Assembly (NCBI GenBank): GCA_963714995.1
Contig: CAVQQP010000003.1
Span: 100,032-164,031, forward strand
Reading direction: 5' to 3'
Length of the DNA: 64,000 bases
From: Prado023 sp963714995
GTDB lineage: Bacteria; Actinomycetota; Actinomycetes; S36-B12; CAIYMF01
This document shows, in pieces, positions 48,846 to 56,483 of the stretch. The notes under the pieces were generated by a model, which saw nothing but the letters and a program-made list of their open reading frames with translations, made no database searches and had not been told where the DNA came from. The stretch's first letter is position 1. Each line of letters opens with the position of its first letter. The translations under genes and the position numbers were made by a program.

Positions 48846-49511
48846 GTGTTGATAACGATGGTGGAGGGCAGCCCAGGCAAGCGCGGTTCGGCGACTCGTG
48901 CCCGCCTCCTGGCAGCCGCCCGGGACGTGGTCGCCGAGGTCGGCTACGCGCACGCGACGACCAAGGCGATCGCCGCGGCAGCGGGAGTCGCCGAGGGCAC
49001 GATCTACCGGCACTTCCCGGACAAGCACGCGCTCTTCCTGGCCGCCGTCGTCGACGCCAACCAGCCGGTGATCACCTGGATGACCGCCCTGCCCGAGCGC
49101 GCCGGGCAGGCCACCCTGGCCAGCAACCTCAGCGAGACCCTGACCCGGCTGGCCAGCCTGCGCCAGCACATGATGCCCCTCGAACTGGCCATGCTCACCG
49201 ATCCCGAACTCGCCGCCCGCCGGCGCGCCGGAATCGCCGCGCTGCACACCGGCGACCCGGTCGCGGCAGTCGCCGGCCTGCCCGAGCCCAACCCGCCCGC
49301 ACTGCTCGCCCGGTACCTATCCGCCGAGCAGGCGCTCGGGCGGGTCCGCCCCGATGTCGACCCAATCCGGGCCGCCGTCACCATCCTGGCCACCCTCATG
49401 GGCCTGGCGATCCTGCCCGCACAGGACCCCCCGCTCGGCCCTTCCGACGACCCCATCGCCGCCGCCCTACTCGAGACCGCCGCCGACATCCTGGCCCACG
49501 GCCTGCAGTAG
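48846..49511 (+). CDS. TetR-family regulator of the ABC operon
   Basis: Repressor of about 217-221 aa. HTH: RARLLAAARDVVAEVGYAHA and IAAAAGVAEGTIYRHFPDKH; C-terminal ligand domain variable. GTG 48846 or ATG 48858 may be the start. It follows the permease gene by 24 bp in the same direction and so probably closes an autoregulated three-gene operon with the palindrome at 47029-47040. Confidence 0.92.
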   Translation: MLITMVEGSPGKRGSATRARLLAAARDVVAEVGYAHATTKAIAAAAGVAEGTIYRHFPDKHALFLAAVVDANQPVITWMTALPERAGQATLASNLSETLTRLASLRQHMMPLELAMLTDPELAARRRAGIAALHTGDPVAAVAGLPEPNPPALLARYLSAEQALGRVRPDVDPIRAAVTILATLMGLAILPAQDPPLGPSDDPIAAALLETAADILAHGLQ

Positions 49512-49566
49512 CGGCACCACCCCCGACGTGCGCCGTCCGCAGACCACACCTCCTGGAGAATGAGTC

Positions 49567-50040
49567 ATGGTGACTGAGGAGCCTGAGTGGGTTGAGTTCG
49601 ACGCGGTCGTCGAGGCGGTGGTGTGGGGGCGCAGCGTCTACACCATCATCCGTCTGGACAAGGCGCTGGAGACTGCTGCGAAGGCTGCCGGAACGCGTCG
49701 GGTCGAGGGCATCATCGACGGGCTGCCCGTCAATGTCGGGGTGAACAGAGCCGACGTCCTGGAGGACGCCTTCATGTACGCCGGCAAAGGACTGCAACGC
49801 CGACTGTCCGCTCGACCCGGTGACCTCGTCTCCTGTCGCCTGCGCCCCGCAGATCCCGACGACGTCCCACTCGCCGACGACATCCAGCGCGCCCTGGTGG
49901 ACGCCCAGCGCCTTGACGCGTTCCAACGCAAGACGCCTGCCGACCGAAGGCGCCTCCTGCAACCCATCGAGGAGGCGGCACGACCGGGCACCCGCCAGCA
50001 CCGCATCGAGGCCCTGCTGCGCGCGCTGCCGCCCGACTGA
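49567..50040 (+). CDS. DUF1905/YdeI-like (OmpD-associated) protein
   Basis: Protein of 157 aa with an N-terminal small beta-barrel-like DUF1905 module (YTIIRLDKALETAAKAAGTR, RVEGIIDGLPVNVGV, GLQRRLSARPGDLVSCRLRP) and a C-terminal helical part like the bacteriocin-protection YdeI family (DAFQRKTPADRRRLLQPIEE). Function not established. ATG 49567 after CTGGAG. Follows the TetR gene by 55 bp; co-transcription possible. Confidence 0.75.
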   Translation: MVTEEPEWVEFDAVVEAVVWGRSVYTIIRLDKALETAAKAAGTRRVEGIIDGLPVNVGVNRADVLEDAFMYAGKGLQRRLSARPGDLVSCRLRPADPDDVPLADDIQRALVDAQRLDAFQRKTPADRRRLLQPIEEAARPGTRQHRIEALLRALPPD

Positions 50041-50235
50041 CCGGGCGCTGGCGCCCTGCAGGTCTGCGGATTACTACTCATGCGGCGCCGAACCTCGGCT
50101 GTGCAGACCTCCGTCCGGGGCGGCGGACGTGACCCCAACCCGCGGAGGGGGCTGGTGGCCGACGGTGTCGGGGTCGGTGTCCGCATGGTGGATGGTCCTT
50201 CTCGTGCCTGCCGTACCCGGGTTAGGGTCACCTTC

Positions 50236-50319
50236 ATGTCGTCGGTCGTGCTGCTGAACCTCGTGGCCCGTCGGCATGTGGACTTCGGGCGGATGAGCAG
50301 CTCCTTCTGTTGCCGCTGA
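50236..50319 (+). CDS. Cysteine-ended leader peptide (27 aa)
   Basis: Small frame coding for a peptide ending RRHVDFGRMSSSFCCR. The RRHVD(F/L)xR...S..C pattern is the signature of the actinobacterial cysteine-type leader peptides that precede sulfur-assimilation and related genes and attenuate them by ribosome stalling at Cys codons. Two adjacent Cys codons sit just before the stop, as that mechanism needs. TAGGGT (50223-50228) ends 7 nt upstream of the ATG, so the mRNA may be leaderless. GCGGTC (50379-50384) and GACCGC (50397-50402) could form part of a downstream hairpin. Next gene: carbonic anhydrase at 50467. Confidence 0.75.
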   Translation: MSSVVLLNLVARRHVDFGRMSSSFCCR

Positions 50320-50466
50320 CCGGCACCCCCCCGCGCGGCGGTCGGCCCATAGCCCCGTCGCGACCCCCTGATTGCGCAGCGGTCGACACCCAGGTGGACC
50401 GCCCGCCCGTTCCCACCCCGAGCATCGCCGGAGCGTCTGGTGATGCGGTACCAGAAAGGCTTGCTG

Positions 50467-51045
50467 ATGTCTCTTCTCGATCAGGTCCTGTCCGCCAACG
50501 CCGCCTACGCCGAGTCCTTCGGCGACCGGTCCGAGCTCGCCCTACCCCCAGCCCGCGGGTTCGCGATCCTGACCTGCATGGATGCCCGGCTGGATCCGGC
50601 CAAGTACGCCGGCCTGGCCGAGGGCGACGCGCACGTGATCCGCAACGCCGGTGGGCGGGCCAGTGACGACGCGATCCGCTCGCTGGTCATCTCCTACAAG
50701 CTGCTGGGCACCCGCGAGTGGTTCGTGATCCACCACACGAACTGCGGGATGGAGTTCTTCACCGACGAGGTGATGCGCGGGCTGCTCGCGGCCAGCCTCG
50801 AGACCGCGGCCCTGGGCCCGGACGGGTTCACCGACGTGGGCACCGGCCCGGGATCGACGGAGGGGAACTACATCGACTGGCTGACCATCGCCGACAACGC
50901 CGGGTCGGTCGTCGACGACGTCACCCGGATCCGCACCCACCCCCTGGTCCCCGGACGCATCCCCATCCACGGATACATCTACGACGTGCGCACCGGCCGG
51001 CTGATCGAGGTCCCCGAGGCCACGATCGCCGGCCAACCCCGGTAG
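50467..51045 (+). CDS. Beta-carbonic anhydrase
   Basis: Zinc enzyme of 192 aa that interconverts CO2 and bicarbonate. Zn ligands are Cys37 and the Asp39/Arg41 dyad in LTCMDARLDP and the His/Cys of VIHHTNCGM (about residues 89-93); IRNAGGRASDDAIRSL is the substrate-side loop. Length and the C-terminal IHGYIYDVRTGRL are typical for the small actinobacterial beta class. ATG 50467 with AGAAAGG upstream; the 50440 ATG is less likely. It is 147 bp behind a cysteine-type leader peptide, an unusual partner. Confidence 0.93.
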   Translation: MSLLDQVLSANAAYAESFGDRSELALPPARGFAILTCMDARLDPAKYAGLAEGDAHVIRNAGGRASDDAIRSLVISYKLLGTREWFVIHHTNCGMEFFTDEVMRGLLAASLETAALGPDGFTDVGTGPGSTEGNYIDWLTIADNAGSVVDDVTRIRTHPLVPGRIPIHGYIYDVRTGRLIEVPEATIAGQPR

Positions 51046-51054
51046 CCCGAGCAG

Positions 51055-51365
51055 ACCAGCCGCGCTCAGGGGGCCAGCGCAGTCGTGGCGAAGGGGCGAG
51101 CTGGGTTGGCCATGCGCTGGACCGAGCGCGGTTCGTGGTGGCCGACAAGCCACGCGACTACCAGGCCTTCGCGGCCAGCGACCTGGACTGGACATTGGTC
51201 CGCCCACCTCGCCTGGTCGACGGCCCGTCGACCGGGAAGGTCACCCACGACGCCCACACCCCCGGGCGCTCTAGCTCCATCCGACGCGCCGACCTGGCCG
51301 CGCTTCTTGCCGACGTCCTCGACCAACGCCTCTACATCCACAAGCGCCCTTCGTCTCCGCGGCTA
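51055..51365 (+). pseudogene. 3' stump of an NAD(P)-binding (atypical SDR) protein
   Basis: The frame reads RDYQAFAASDLDWTLVRPPR, then LVDGPSTGKVTHDAH and IRRADLAALLADVLDQRLYI: the end of NAD_binding_10/NmrA-like reductases. The Rossmann loop part is missing and the frame runs without stop into a second gene stump near 51365. No start codon or Shine-Dalgarno sequence suits it. Confidence 0.6.
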
Positions 51366-51767
51366 GGTAGCAGCAATCGGAGCGGGTCAGTGCGCCACAG
51401 CGCCGAGACAGACCCCGACCGCGTGGACCGCCGCTTCCTGGACATAGCCGCTGAACCGGAGGGAGCCGAGCCGGCCGACATCGTGGTCTTGCACCGCGTC
51501 GTCTGCTGCTACCCGGACTACGAGCGGCTCCTGAGCGCCGCAGCTCGGCACGCCAACCGGCTGCTCGTGTTCAGCTACCCGCCTGCCAGCCACCTGAACC
51601 GGACAGTCAACTGGTCGGAGAATTCGCTGCGCCGGATCAGGGGCAACGGGTTCCGGACCTACATCCATCCGCCCGACTCCATGATCGGAGTCGCCGCGGC
51701 GGATGGGATGCGTGCCACGTACCGGGAGCACTCGCGCGACTGGGATGTCGTCGGCCTCGTTCGGTGA
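51366..51767 (+). pseudogene. 3' part of a SAM methyltransferase fused behind the SDR stump
   Basis: ADIVVLHRVVCCYPDYERLL, LLVFSYPPASHLNRTVNW and FRTYIHPPDSMIGVAAADGM match the second half of small Mg-protoporphyrin-methyltransferase-like proteins; the SAM-binding first half is absent. It continues in one frame with the SDR stump, so the open frame looks like a fusion, but both parts lack their catalytic halves. Two truncated genes joined by a deletion is the likeliest reading. Confidence 0.6.
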
Positions 51768-51946
51768 CCCGCTGGCAACCTCAGCATGCACTCACGTCCT
51801 ACCGCCGCGAGCCGGGCGCCTTCGGGGCGGGCAGTGCTGCGCCAAGATGGACGCAGGTCCCAGGTCGCCCGCCTCGCGGTTGCAGGTGTTGTCTGGCCGG
51901 GGCACCACCTCGGTCGGGTCAGCCTGCGGGCGCTTGTCGGGGGCGC

Positions 51947-52693
51947 TCAGCTGGGCGTTGCCAGGCGGGTGGCGACGACCTGCCACACGTTGGGGTCCAG
52001 GCCCATGCCGGCGTGGGTGGAGCGAACCTCGATGTGTTCGACGTCGGGAGAGGTGCGGTCGATGCAGGCCGGCCAGCTCACGACGCGGTCCCCGCGGGTG
52101 AAGATTGCGGTGATCGGGACCTGGATGGGGTTCTGGCGATCGAGTTCGGTGATCATCGAGCGGATGCGGTCGCTCTCGGAGCGGCCGAAGGCGCGGGCGC
52201 CGAGGGTATAGGTGGGTCCGCCGATGGCCGGGGTTCCGTAGGTGATGACCCGGCTGACGGCGTGCGGGAGTGTTCGGGCGGTCTCCCGGGCGATCACGCC
52301 GCCGAGGCTCCATCCGACGAGGGCTACCTTCCGGCCGGTCTGCTCGTGCCTGGCGGCGACCTGATCGGCCAGGATCTCGGTGTCGCGTTCGGGGTGGCCG
52401 GTGTTCACGCCCAGGCCCCAGCCGTGCGCGTCGTGGCCGACCGCCCGCAGGTAGGCGCGCAACGGGGCCATGCTCGCCTCGGGCGCCTTCCACCCGGGGA
52501 TGTCGATCACTGGACCGCCGTCACCCCGTGGGACGCGGGCCAACTGAGGGGCCCGGGCCAGCAGGTGGGCGGGCAGCAGCAGGGTGCGCCACTCCTCGGC
52601 AAGGCCGGCGGCGTTGGTCGGTGCGACAGGGTCCGGGGCCTGCGGCGGCCGGTCGTGGATGCGGGGCGCCGAACTGAGATATGACAGTGTCAT
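51947..52693 (-). CDS. Lipase-like alpha/beta hydrolase
   Basis: Protein of 248 aa with nucleophile in LVGWSLGGVIARETARTLPH, YGTPAIGGPTYTLGA, acid region FTRGDRVVSWPACIDRTS and His in EVRSTHAGMGLDPNVWQVV, which is a lipase/triacylglycerol-type topology. No signal peptide. The ATG at 52693 lies inside an operator half-site and 6 nt after a -10 box, so the transcript is probably leaderless. It diverges from a TetR gene only 20 bp away, which probably represses it. Confidence 0.88.
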   Translation of the reverse strand: MTLSYLSSAPRIHDRPPQAPDPVAPTNAAGLAEEWRTLLLPAHLLARAPQLARVPRGDGGPVIDIPGWKAPEASMAPLRAYLRAVGHDAHGWGLGVNTGHPERDTEILADQVAARHEQTGRKVALVGWSLGGVIARETARTLPHAVSRVITYGTPAIGGPTYTLGARAFGRSESDRIRSMITELDRQNPIQVPITAIFTRGDRVVSWPACIDRTSPDVEHIEVRSTHAGMGLDPNVWQVVATRLATPS

Positions 52694-52728
52694 AGACGTA
52701 TTATGACGCTGTCATGGATGGGGTGCAA
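52681..52728. promoter_or_regulatory. Divergent leaderless promoter with two operators over both start codons
   Basis: ATGACAGTGTCAT (52681-52693) and ATGACGCTGTCAT (52703-52715) are two near-palindromic copies 22 bp apart; the first contains the lipase start, the second the TetR start. For the lipase, TTGCAC (52723-52728), 17 bp, CATAAT (52700-52705) and 6 nt to the ATG form a promoter that reaches into the TetR coding sequence. For TetR, TATTAT (52699-52704) is a possible -10. Confidence 0.75.
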
Positions 52729-53310
52729 GCGCGGCGTTCCCGCGACGATGTCCTCGCGGTTGCCGAGGACCTGTTCACGCGCGCCGGCCCGCAGGGGCTC
52801 AGCGTGCGCCGCATCGCCGACGCCCTGGGGGTGTCCCGTCAGATCGTGTACAGCCGGTTCGCCGGCAAGCCGGACCTGGTCCGGGCCCTGCACAACGAGG
52901 GGTTCCGTCGCCTGACGGCGCACTTCGCGGCCGTACCCGGTCCGGCGGGGAGCACCACCCATGTGCTGGCAATGGCCCGGGCCTACCGAGCCTCGGCATT
53001 GGCCAGCCCGGCTCTGTACGGGCTCATGTTCGGTCGGCCGATCGCGGAGTTCGAGCCCGACGACCAGGCCCGCGCCGTCGCCGCGGCCTCGTTCCAGCCG
53101 GTCGTGGAGGCCTCCCGGGCCTGGTTGACCGTCCACGTCGGGTCCGCGACGGAATCCGCGGCGCTCGGTCTGGCGCTGCGGATCTGGGCCGCCACCCATG
53201 GAGTGGTCTCCCTGGAGTCAGCCGGCCTGCTGGGCGACGAGGCACCCGCGATGCTCGACGACCTGGTCAGCGCCGCTCTGGCCGCATCTCGGAATCCCCC
53301 GCAAGCCTGA
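52714..53310 (+). CDS. TetR-family regulator
   Basis: Repressor of 198 aa: HTH in AEDLFTRAGPQGLSVRRIAD and ALGVSRQIVYSRFAGKPDL, C-terminal WHG-type domain (LASPALYGLMFGRPIAEF, WAATHGVVSLESAGLL). Divergent from the lipase-like gene with 20 bp between start codons, both inside copies of the same 13-bp operator, so mutual control is nearly certain. An IS110 stump begins immediately after its stop. Confidence 0.92.
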   Translation: MDGVQARRSRDDVLAVAEDLFTRAGPQGLSVRRIADALGVSRQIVYSRFAGKPDLVRALHNEGFRRLTAHFAAVPGPAGSTTHVLAMARAYRASALASPALYGLMFGRPIAEFEPDDQARAVAAASFQPVVEASRAWLTVHVGSATESAALGLALRIWAATHGVVSLESAGLLGDEAPAMLDDLVSAALAASRNPPQA

Positions 53311-53314
53311 ACAG

Positions 53315-53553
53315 GTGAGTCACTTCGGCACCCCTCGCGAGCAGGCGCTGCGCCAGCGGGCGGCCGGCGCCGTTGCTGCCCTCGACCGCCCAAACCCGAT
53401 CCGGGTGGGCCGCGACGCGTCGGCGCATCGCCGTGTACCCGGCCTTGTCCGTGGCGAACCGGCCGGTCGCCAGCACTGTCTCGGCCGGTCGTCGACGACC
53501 TCGATCGTCGCCGACAGCTTGTGGGGATCGACCCCGATGAACACCCTCGCCAT
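53315..53553 (-). pseudogene. IS110-family transposase stump
   Basis: ATG at 53553 begins MARVFIGVDPHKLSATIEVV, the DEDD catalytic start of IS110 transposases (Asp in GVDPHK). After a frame change near 53483 it goes on as VLATGRFATDKAGYTAMRRR and RVWAVEGSNGAGRPLAQRLL, then breaks off near 53315 at the end of the TetR gene. The C-terminal Ser domain is absent. IS110 elements lack terminal repeats, so the borders cannot be read. Confidence 0.8.
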
Positions 53554-53978
53554 GAACTTCGCCTTCCCGCCGTCGTCGGTTGGTTGACGCCGGGCGGGCA
53601 CTGCTACTGAGAGCTGGGCAGACCCCTCTTCAGCCACACACCGGCACGGCGCCCGGCGGGAACGCAGACCGAAGTTGAGCCACACCGGTCACGCTGGTGG
53701 GCAGCCGCATGGAGAGCTTCCCGCCGGGCACCTGGACCGAGTCTGGCCAGACACCGGTCCTGAAGGGAATCGTCTAGTAGCCGCCTGTCGCGCGCCGCGA
53801 GTACGCGGCCAAGACTTCTGTCGGCCACGTCACGCGGCAGTGCGGCGCGGGCCGCGGTCGGCTTGGGGCTTCTGGCCGTTGTCACTCGTCGTGTCTGCGG
53901 AGTAGACAGGAATTGACGGGGGATGTCGCCACCATGGTCATCCTCGCACTCCGGTTGGCGCCGGGGGAGGGAGCGGAG
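53554..53978. other. Gene-free stretch next to the IS stump
   Basis: No credible gene. Frames on both strands switch composition and show no family motifs; it may include the 5' flank of the lost IS110 copy. GGGGGAGGGAG at the right end serves the next gene. Confidence 0.4.
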
Positions 53979-54851
53979 ATGTTCGGCCAGGAACAGCAGG
54001 ATCTGACGGCTGAGGCCCGACGCGGACTTCCCGGCGGTTTCGTGGAACTCCCGGCGGGGGTCACGCACTACGAGCTTCAGGGCAAAGCGGATGCTGGGAC
54101 GGTCGTGCTCATACACGGCAATGCTGCACCGTTGGTCACCTGGGACCGGACCATCGGGCCGCTGTGTGACGCCGGGTTCCGCGTGCTGCGCTATGACCTC
54201 TTCGGGCACGGCTTCTCGGACCGGCCCGGCCTGAGGACGTACGACCGCCTCTTCTACAACGACCAGCTCGCGGATCTTCTGGATGCCCTCGGCATCGCGT
54301 CCCCGGTCGGCATGGTGGGCACGTCCCAAGGCGGGAGCATCGCTGCCTGCTTCGCTGCCGAGAACCCGGGTGCGGTCAGCAGGCTCGCCCTGCTGGCGCC
54401 GTTCTTCGATGAGCTTCCGGGCACTGGCAGCGTGACCTACCGGCTCATGGCGGCACCGATCGTCGGAGACCTGTTGATGAAACTTGTGGGTGACGGCAAG
54501 CTGTCGGACCTCTCCGACGCTGTCGTGTCACCCCAAGCGAGGGCGGTACTCCAGCCCCAGGTCGCCGAGCAGTTCCGCTACCGAGGCAAGCGCAGGGCCA
54601 TCCTGGCCAACCTCAGAGGGGACGCGTTGAACGATGCCACCGACTGCTACCGACGCCTCGGGGAGCTAGGGATCCCTGTGCTGCTCGCCTTCGGATCCCT
54701 GGACCAGAAGCTCCCCCGGGAGTCGATGACCAGGCTGCACGACCTGCTACCGGACATCGAGTACCACCAGATCGACGGTGCCGGCCACCTGGCGCACTAC
54801 GAGTCCGCGGACCAAGTCAATCCCCTCCTCGTCAGATTCCTGAGCGACTGA
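53979..54851 (+). CDS. Alpha/beta hydrolase
   Basis: Protein of 290 aa. Oxyanion strand VVLIHGNAAPLVTWDRTIGP, LRYDLFGHGFSDRPGLRTYD, nucleophile Ser in GMVGTSQGGSIAACFAAENP, acid in AFGSLDQKLPRE and His in IDGAGHLAHYESADQV are all present. The ATG at 53979 follows GGGAGCGGAG; an upstream ATG at 53913 lacks a ribosome-binding site and would add 22 residues without family features. Stands alone. Confidence 0.9.
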   Translation: MFGQEQQDLTAEARRGLPGGFVELPAGVTHYELQGKADAGTVVLIHGNAAPLVTWDRTIGPLCDAGFRVLRYDLFGHGFSDRPGLRTYDRLFYNDQLADLLDALGIASPVGMVGTSQGGSIAACFAAENPGAVSRLALLAPFFDELPGTGSVTYRLMAAPIVGDLLMKLVGDGKLSDLSDAVVSPQARAVLQPQVAEQFRYRGKRRAILANLRGDALNDATDCYRRLGELGIPVLLAFGSLDQKLPRESMTRLHDLLPDIEYHQIDGAGHLAHYESADQVNPLLVRFLSD

Positions 54852-54912
54852 CGACCATTGCTCCGCGGTCCTCGGCATCGCAGCGCCCGCCCAGATGGGG
54901 CCGGGAGCTTGG

Positions 54913-55518
54913 TCAGGCGAGCGTCAGGTTACGGGGTGGGTGCTTGCGGGCTTGTTGGGTGACGGCGTCGGCGACGACGTCAGTGGCCTGGTCGAGGGTT
55001 AGCCCGGCTTGGCGCAGCGTGGTGTAGGTGGCTGGGTGGACCAGACCGGCGACCACCTTGCGGACCGTATCGTCCTCGACGCCGGCAAGCGCCTCGGCGT
55101 ACAGCGCGTGCAGCGCGCGGCTGACGTCGGCGTTGGCTTTCGCGAGCACGGGGATGCCGGTGATCTCCGGGCCGAGGAGGGCCCACCATTGGTTGGTGCG
55201 TTCGTAGAAGTCGAACATCGCCGCGGTCAGCGCCCGTAGCCTGGCCGCTACCGATCGGGTGCCGGTGAAGATGCTGGCCTCCGGCAGCCGGAGGTCGGCC
55301 ATCAGCCGGTCGACCACGGCCTGCAGGAGCAGGTCGGGGGTGGCGAAGTGGTTGGTGACTGTGGCGGTCGCCACGTCCGCCGTCCTGGCCACCTCGGTCA
55401 TCGTGGTGCCCCGAGCCCCGCGCCGGGCGAAGACCTCGAGCGCGGCGTCGACGATGCGCTCACGGGTCCGGGAGACCTGATCGGCACGCCCCTGCATGGA
55501 GTACGCGCGGGGAGCCAT
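54913..55518 (-). CDS. TetR-family regulator
   Basis: Repressor of 201 aa. HTH: RERIVDAALEVFARRGARGT and VARTADVATATVTNHFATPD. ATG 55518 is used because TTAGGAGG lies 6 nt upstream; the in-frame ATG at 55524 touches the Shine-Dalgarno sequence and is too close. Divergent from the pseudo-hydrolase gene with a 19-bp inverted repeat between them, so it probably controls that operon and itself. Confidence 0.92.
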   Translation of the reverse strand: MAPRAYSMQGRADQVSRTRERIVDAALEVFARRGARGTTMTEVARTADVATATVTNHFATPDLLLQAVVDRLMADLRLPEASIFTGTRSVAARLRALTAAMFDFYERTNQWWALLGPEITGIPVLAKANADVSRALHALYAEALAGVEDDTVRKVVAGLVHPATYTTLRQAGLTLDQATDVVADAVTQQARKHPPRNLTLA

Positions 55519-55538
55519 TGACATCCTCCTAAGTTGGA

Positions 55539-55557
55539 TGAATGATCTGTTCATTCA
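55539..55557. promoter_or_regulatory. TetR-type operator between divergent genes
   Basis: TGAATGA (55539-55545) and TCATTCA (55551-55557) are inverted copies with a 5-bp centre. The site lies 20 bp before the TetR start and 55 bp before the hydrolase-like start, in the only AT-rich stretch of this gap. Spacing and length suit a TetR dimer. Confidence 0.7.
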
Positions 55558-55612
55558 AATGATATCGCACTGCCACGGGGGACGCCGCGAACTTTGGAAG
55601 TGGGCCCCCGAG

Positions 55613-56479
55613 ATGTCCGAACGCATGATCCAGACCACAGTGGGCAGGCTCCGGGTGCGCATCGAGGGCGACGAGCCGAGCCGAGGGACCGCGGTGCTGT
55701 GGCACAGCCTCTTCGTCGACGAACGGACCTGGGACCGGGTGGTCCCCGACCTTGCCCAGGACAGGCGACTGATCCTCATCACCGGCCCTGGACACGGCGC
55801 GAGCGGCGACCCGGGCCGCCGCTACACGCTCCAGGACTGCGCCGACGCCGCCGCCGAGGTGCTCCACGCCGCTGATGTCCCAGATCCCGTGGACTGGGTC
55901 GGCAACGCGTGGGGAGGGCATGTGGGGCTCGTCCTGGCCGCAGGGCGACCCGAGCTGGTCCGCACCCTGATCGCTGCCAGCTCCTCGATCCACCCGTGGC
56001 AGCGGGCGGTGCGGCTGCAAACCCAGCTGGTGCTGCTGCCGGTGTATCGACTGCTGGGCCCCGTCGGCTTCATCGTCGACGCGGTCGTCGAGGGCAACCT
56101 GTCCCAGGCAACGCGACTGCGTGATCGTTCCGCCGAGACCCTGGTGCGCGATTGCTTCACCCAGGCCAACCGGGTGCGCATGGCCAACGCGATCGTGTCG
56201 ATCGGGCTGGGTCGCACGGACCTGACCCCCCTGCTGGAGTCGGTGCAGGTGCCGACCCTGTTACTCACCGGTTCCGCGCACCCCGACTGGTCGGCCGAGC
56301 AGGTGCGGGCGGCGGCGGCACGCCTGCCCCACGGATCCAGCGGTGTCGTGGACGACGCCGCCTACTTGCTGCCGCTCGAGGCACCGGCCGCCTTCAGCCA
56401 CCTGGTGCGCCAGTTCTGGGCACCCTCCACCACCCCTGAACACCCCCAACCCCGACAGGGGCCCTTCCCAGAAAGGTGA
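55613..56479 (+). CDS. Alpha/beta-hydrolase-fold pseudoenzyme
   Basis: Protein of 288 aa with the full fold (TAVLWHSLFVDERTWDRVVP, LILITGPGHGASGDPGRRYT, LLLTGSAHPDWSAEQVRAAA), but with the catalytic residues replaced: the nucleophile elbow reads VGNAWGGHVGL with Ala in place of Ser, and the His loop reads VVDDAAYLLPLEAP with Tyr in place of His. It therefore cannot act as a normal serine hydrolase and may bind a ligand instead. ATG 55613 follows GGAAGTGGG loosely. It precedes the SRPBCC-membrane gene by 4 bp, in the operon facing TetR. Confidence 0.88.
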   Translation: MSERMIQTTVGRLRVRIEGDEPSRGTAVLWHSLFVDERTWDRVVPDLAQDRRLILITGPGHGASGDPGRRYTLQDCADAAAEVLHAADVPDPVDWVGNAWGGHVGLVLAAGRPELVRTLIAASSSIHPWQRAVRLQTQLVLLPVYRLLGPVGFIVDAVVEGNLSQATRLRDRSAETLVRDCFTQANRVRMANAIVSIGLGRTDLTPLLESVQVPTLLLTGSAHPDWSAEQVRAAAARLPHGSSGVVDDAAYLLPLEAPAAFSHLVRQFWAPSTTPEHPQPRQGPFPER

Positions 56480-56483
56480 GGCC

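Noticed and set aside
50041..50054. GGGCGCTGGCGCCC hairpin as terminator after the DUF1905 gene
   Set aside because: Only a 6-bp stem with a 2-nt loop; too weak to report as a terminator.
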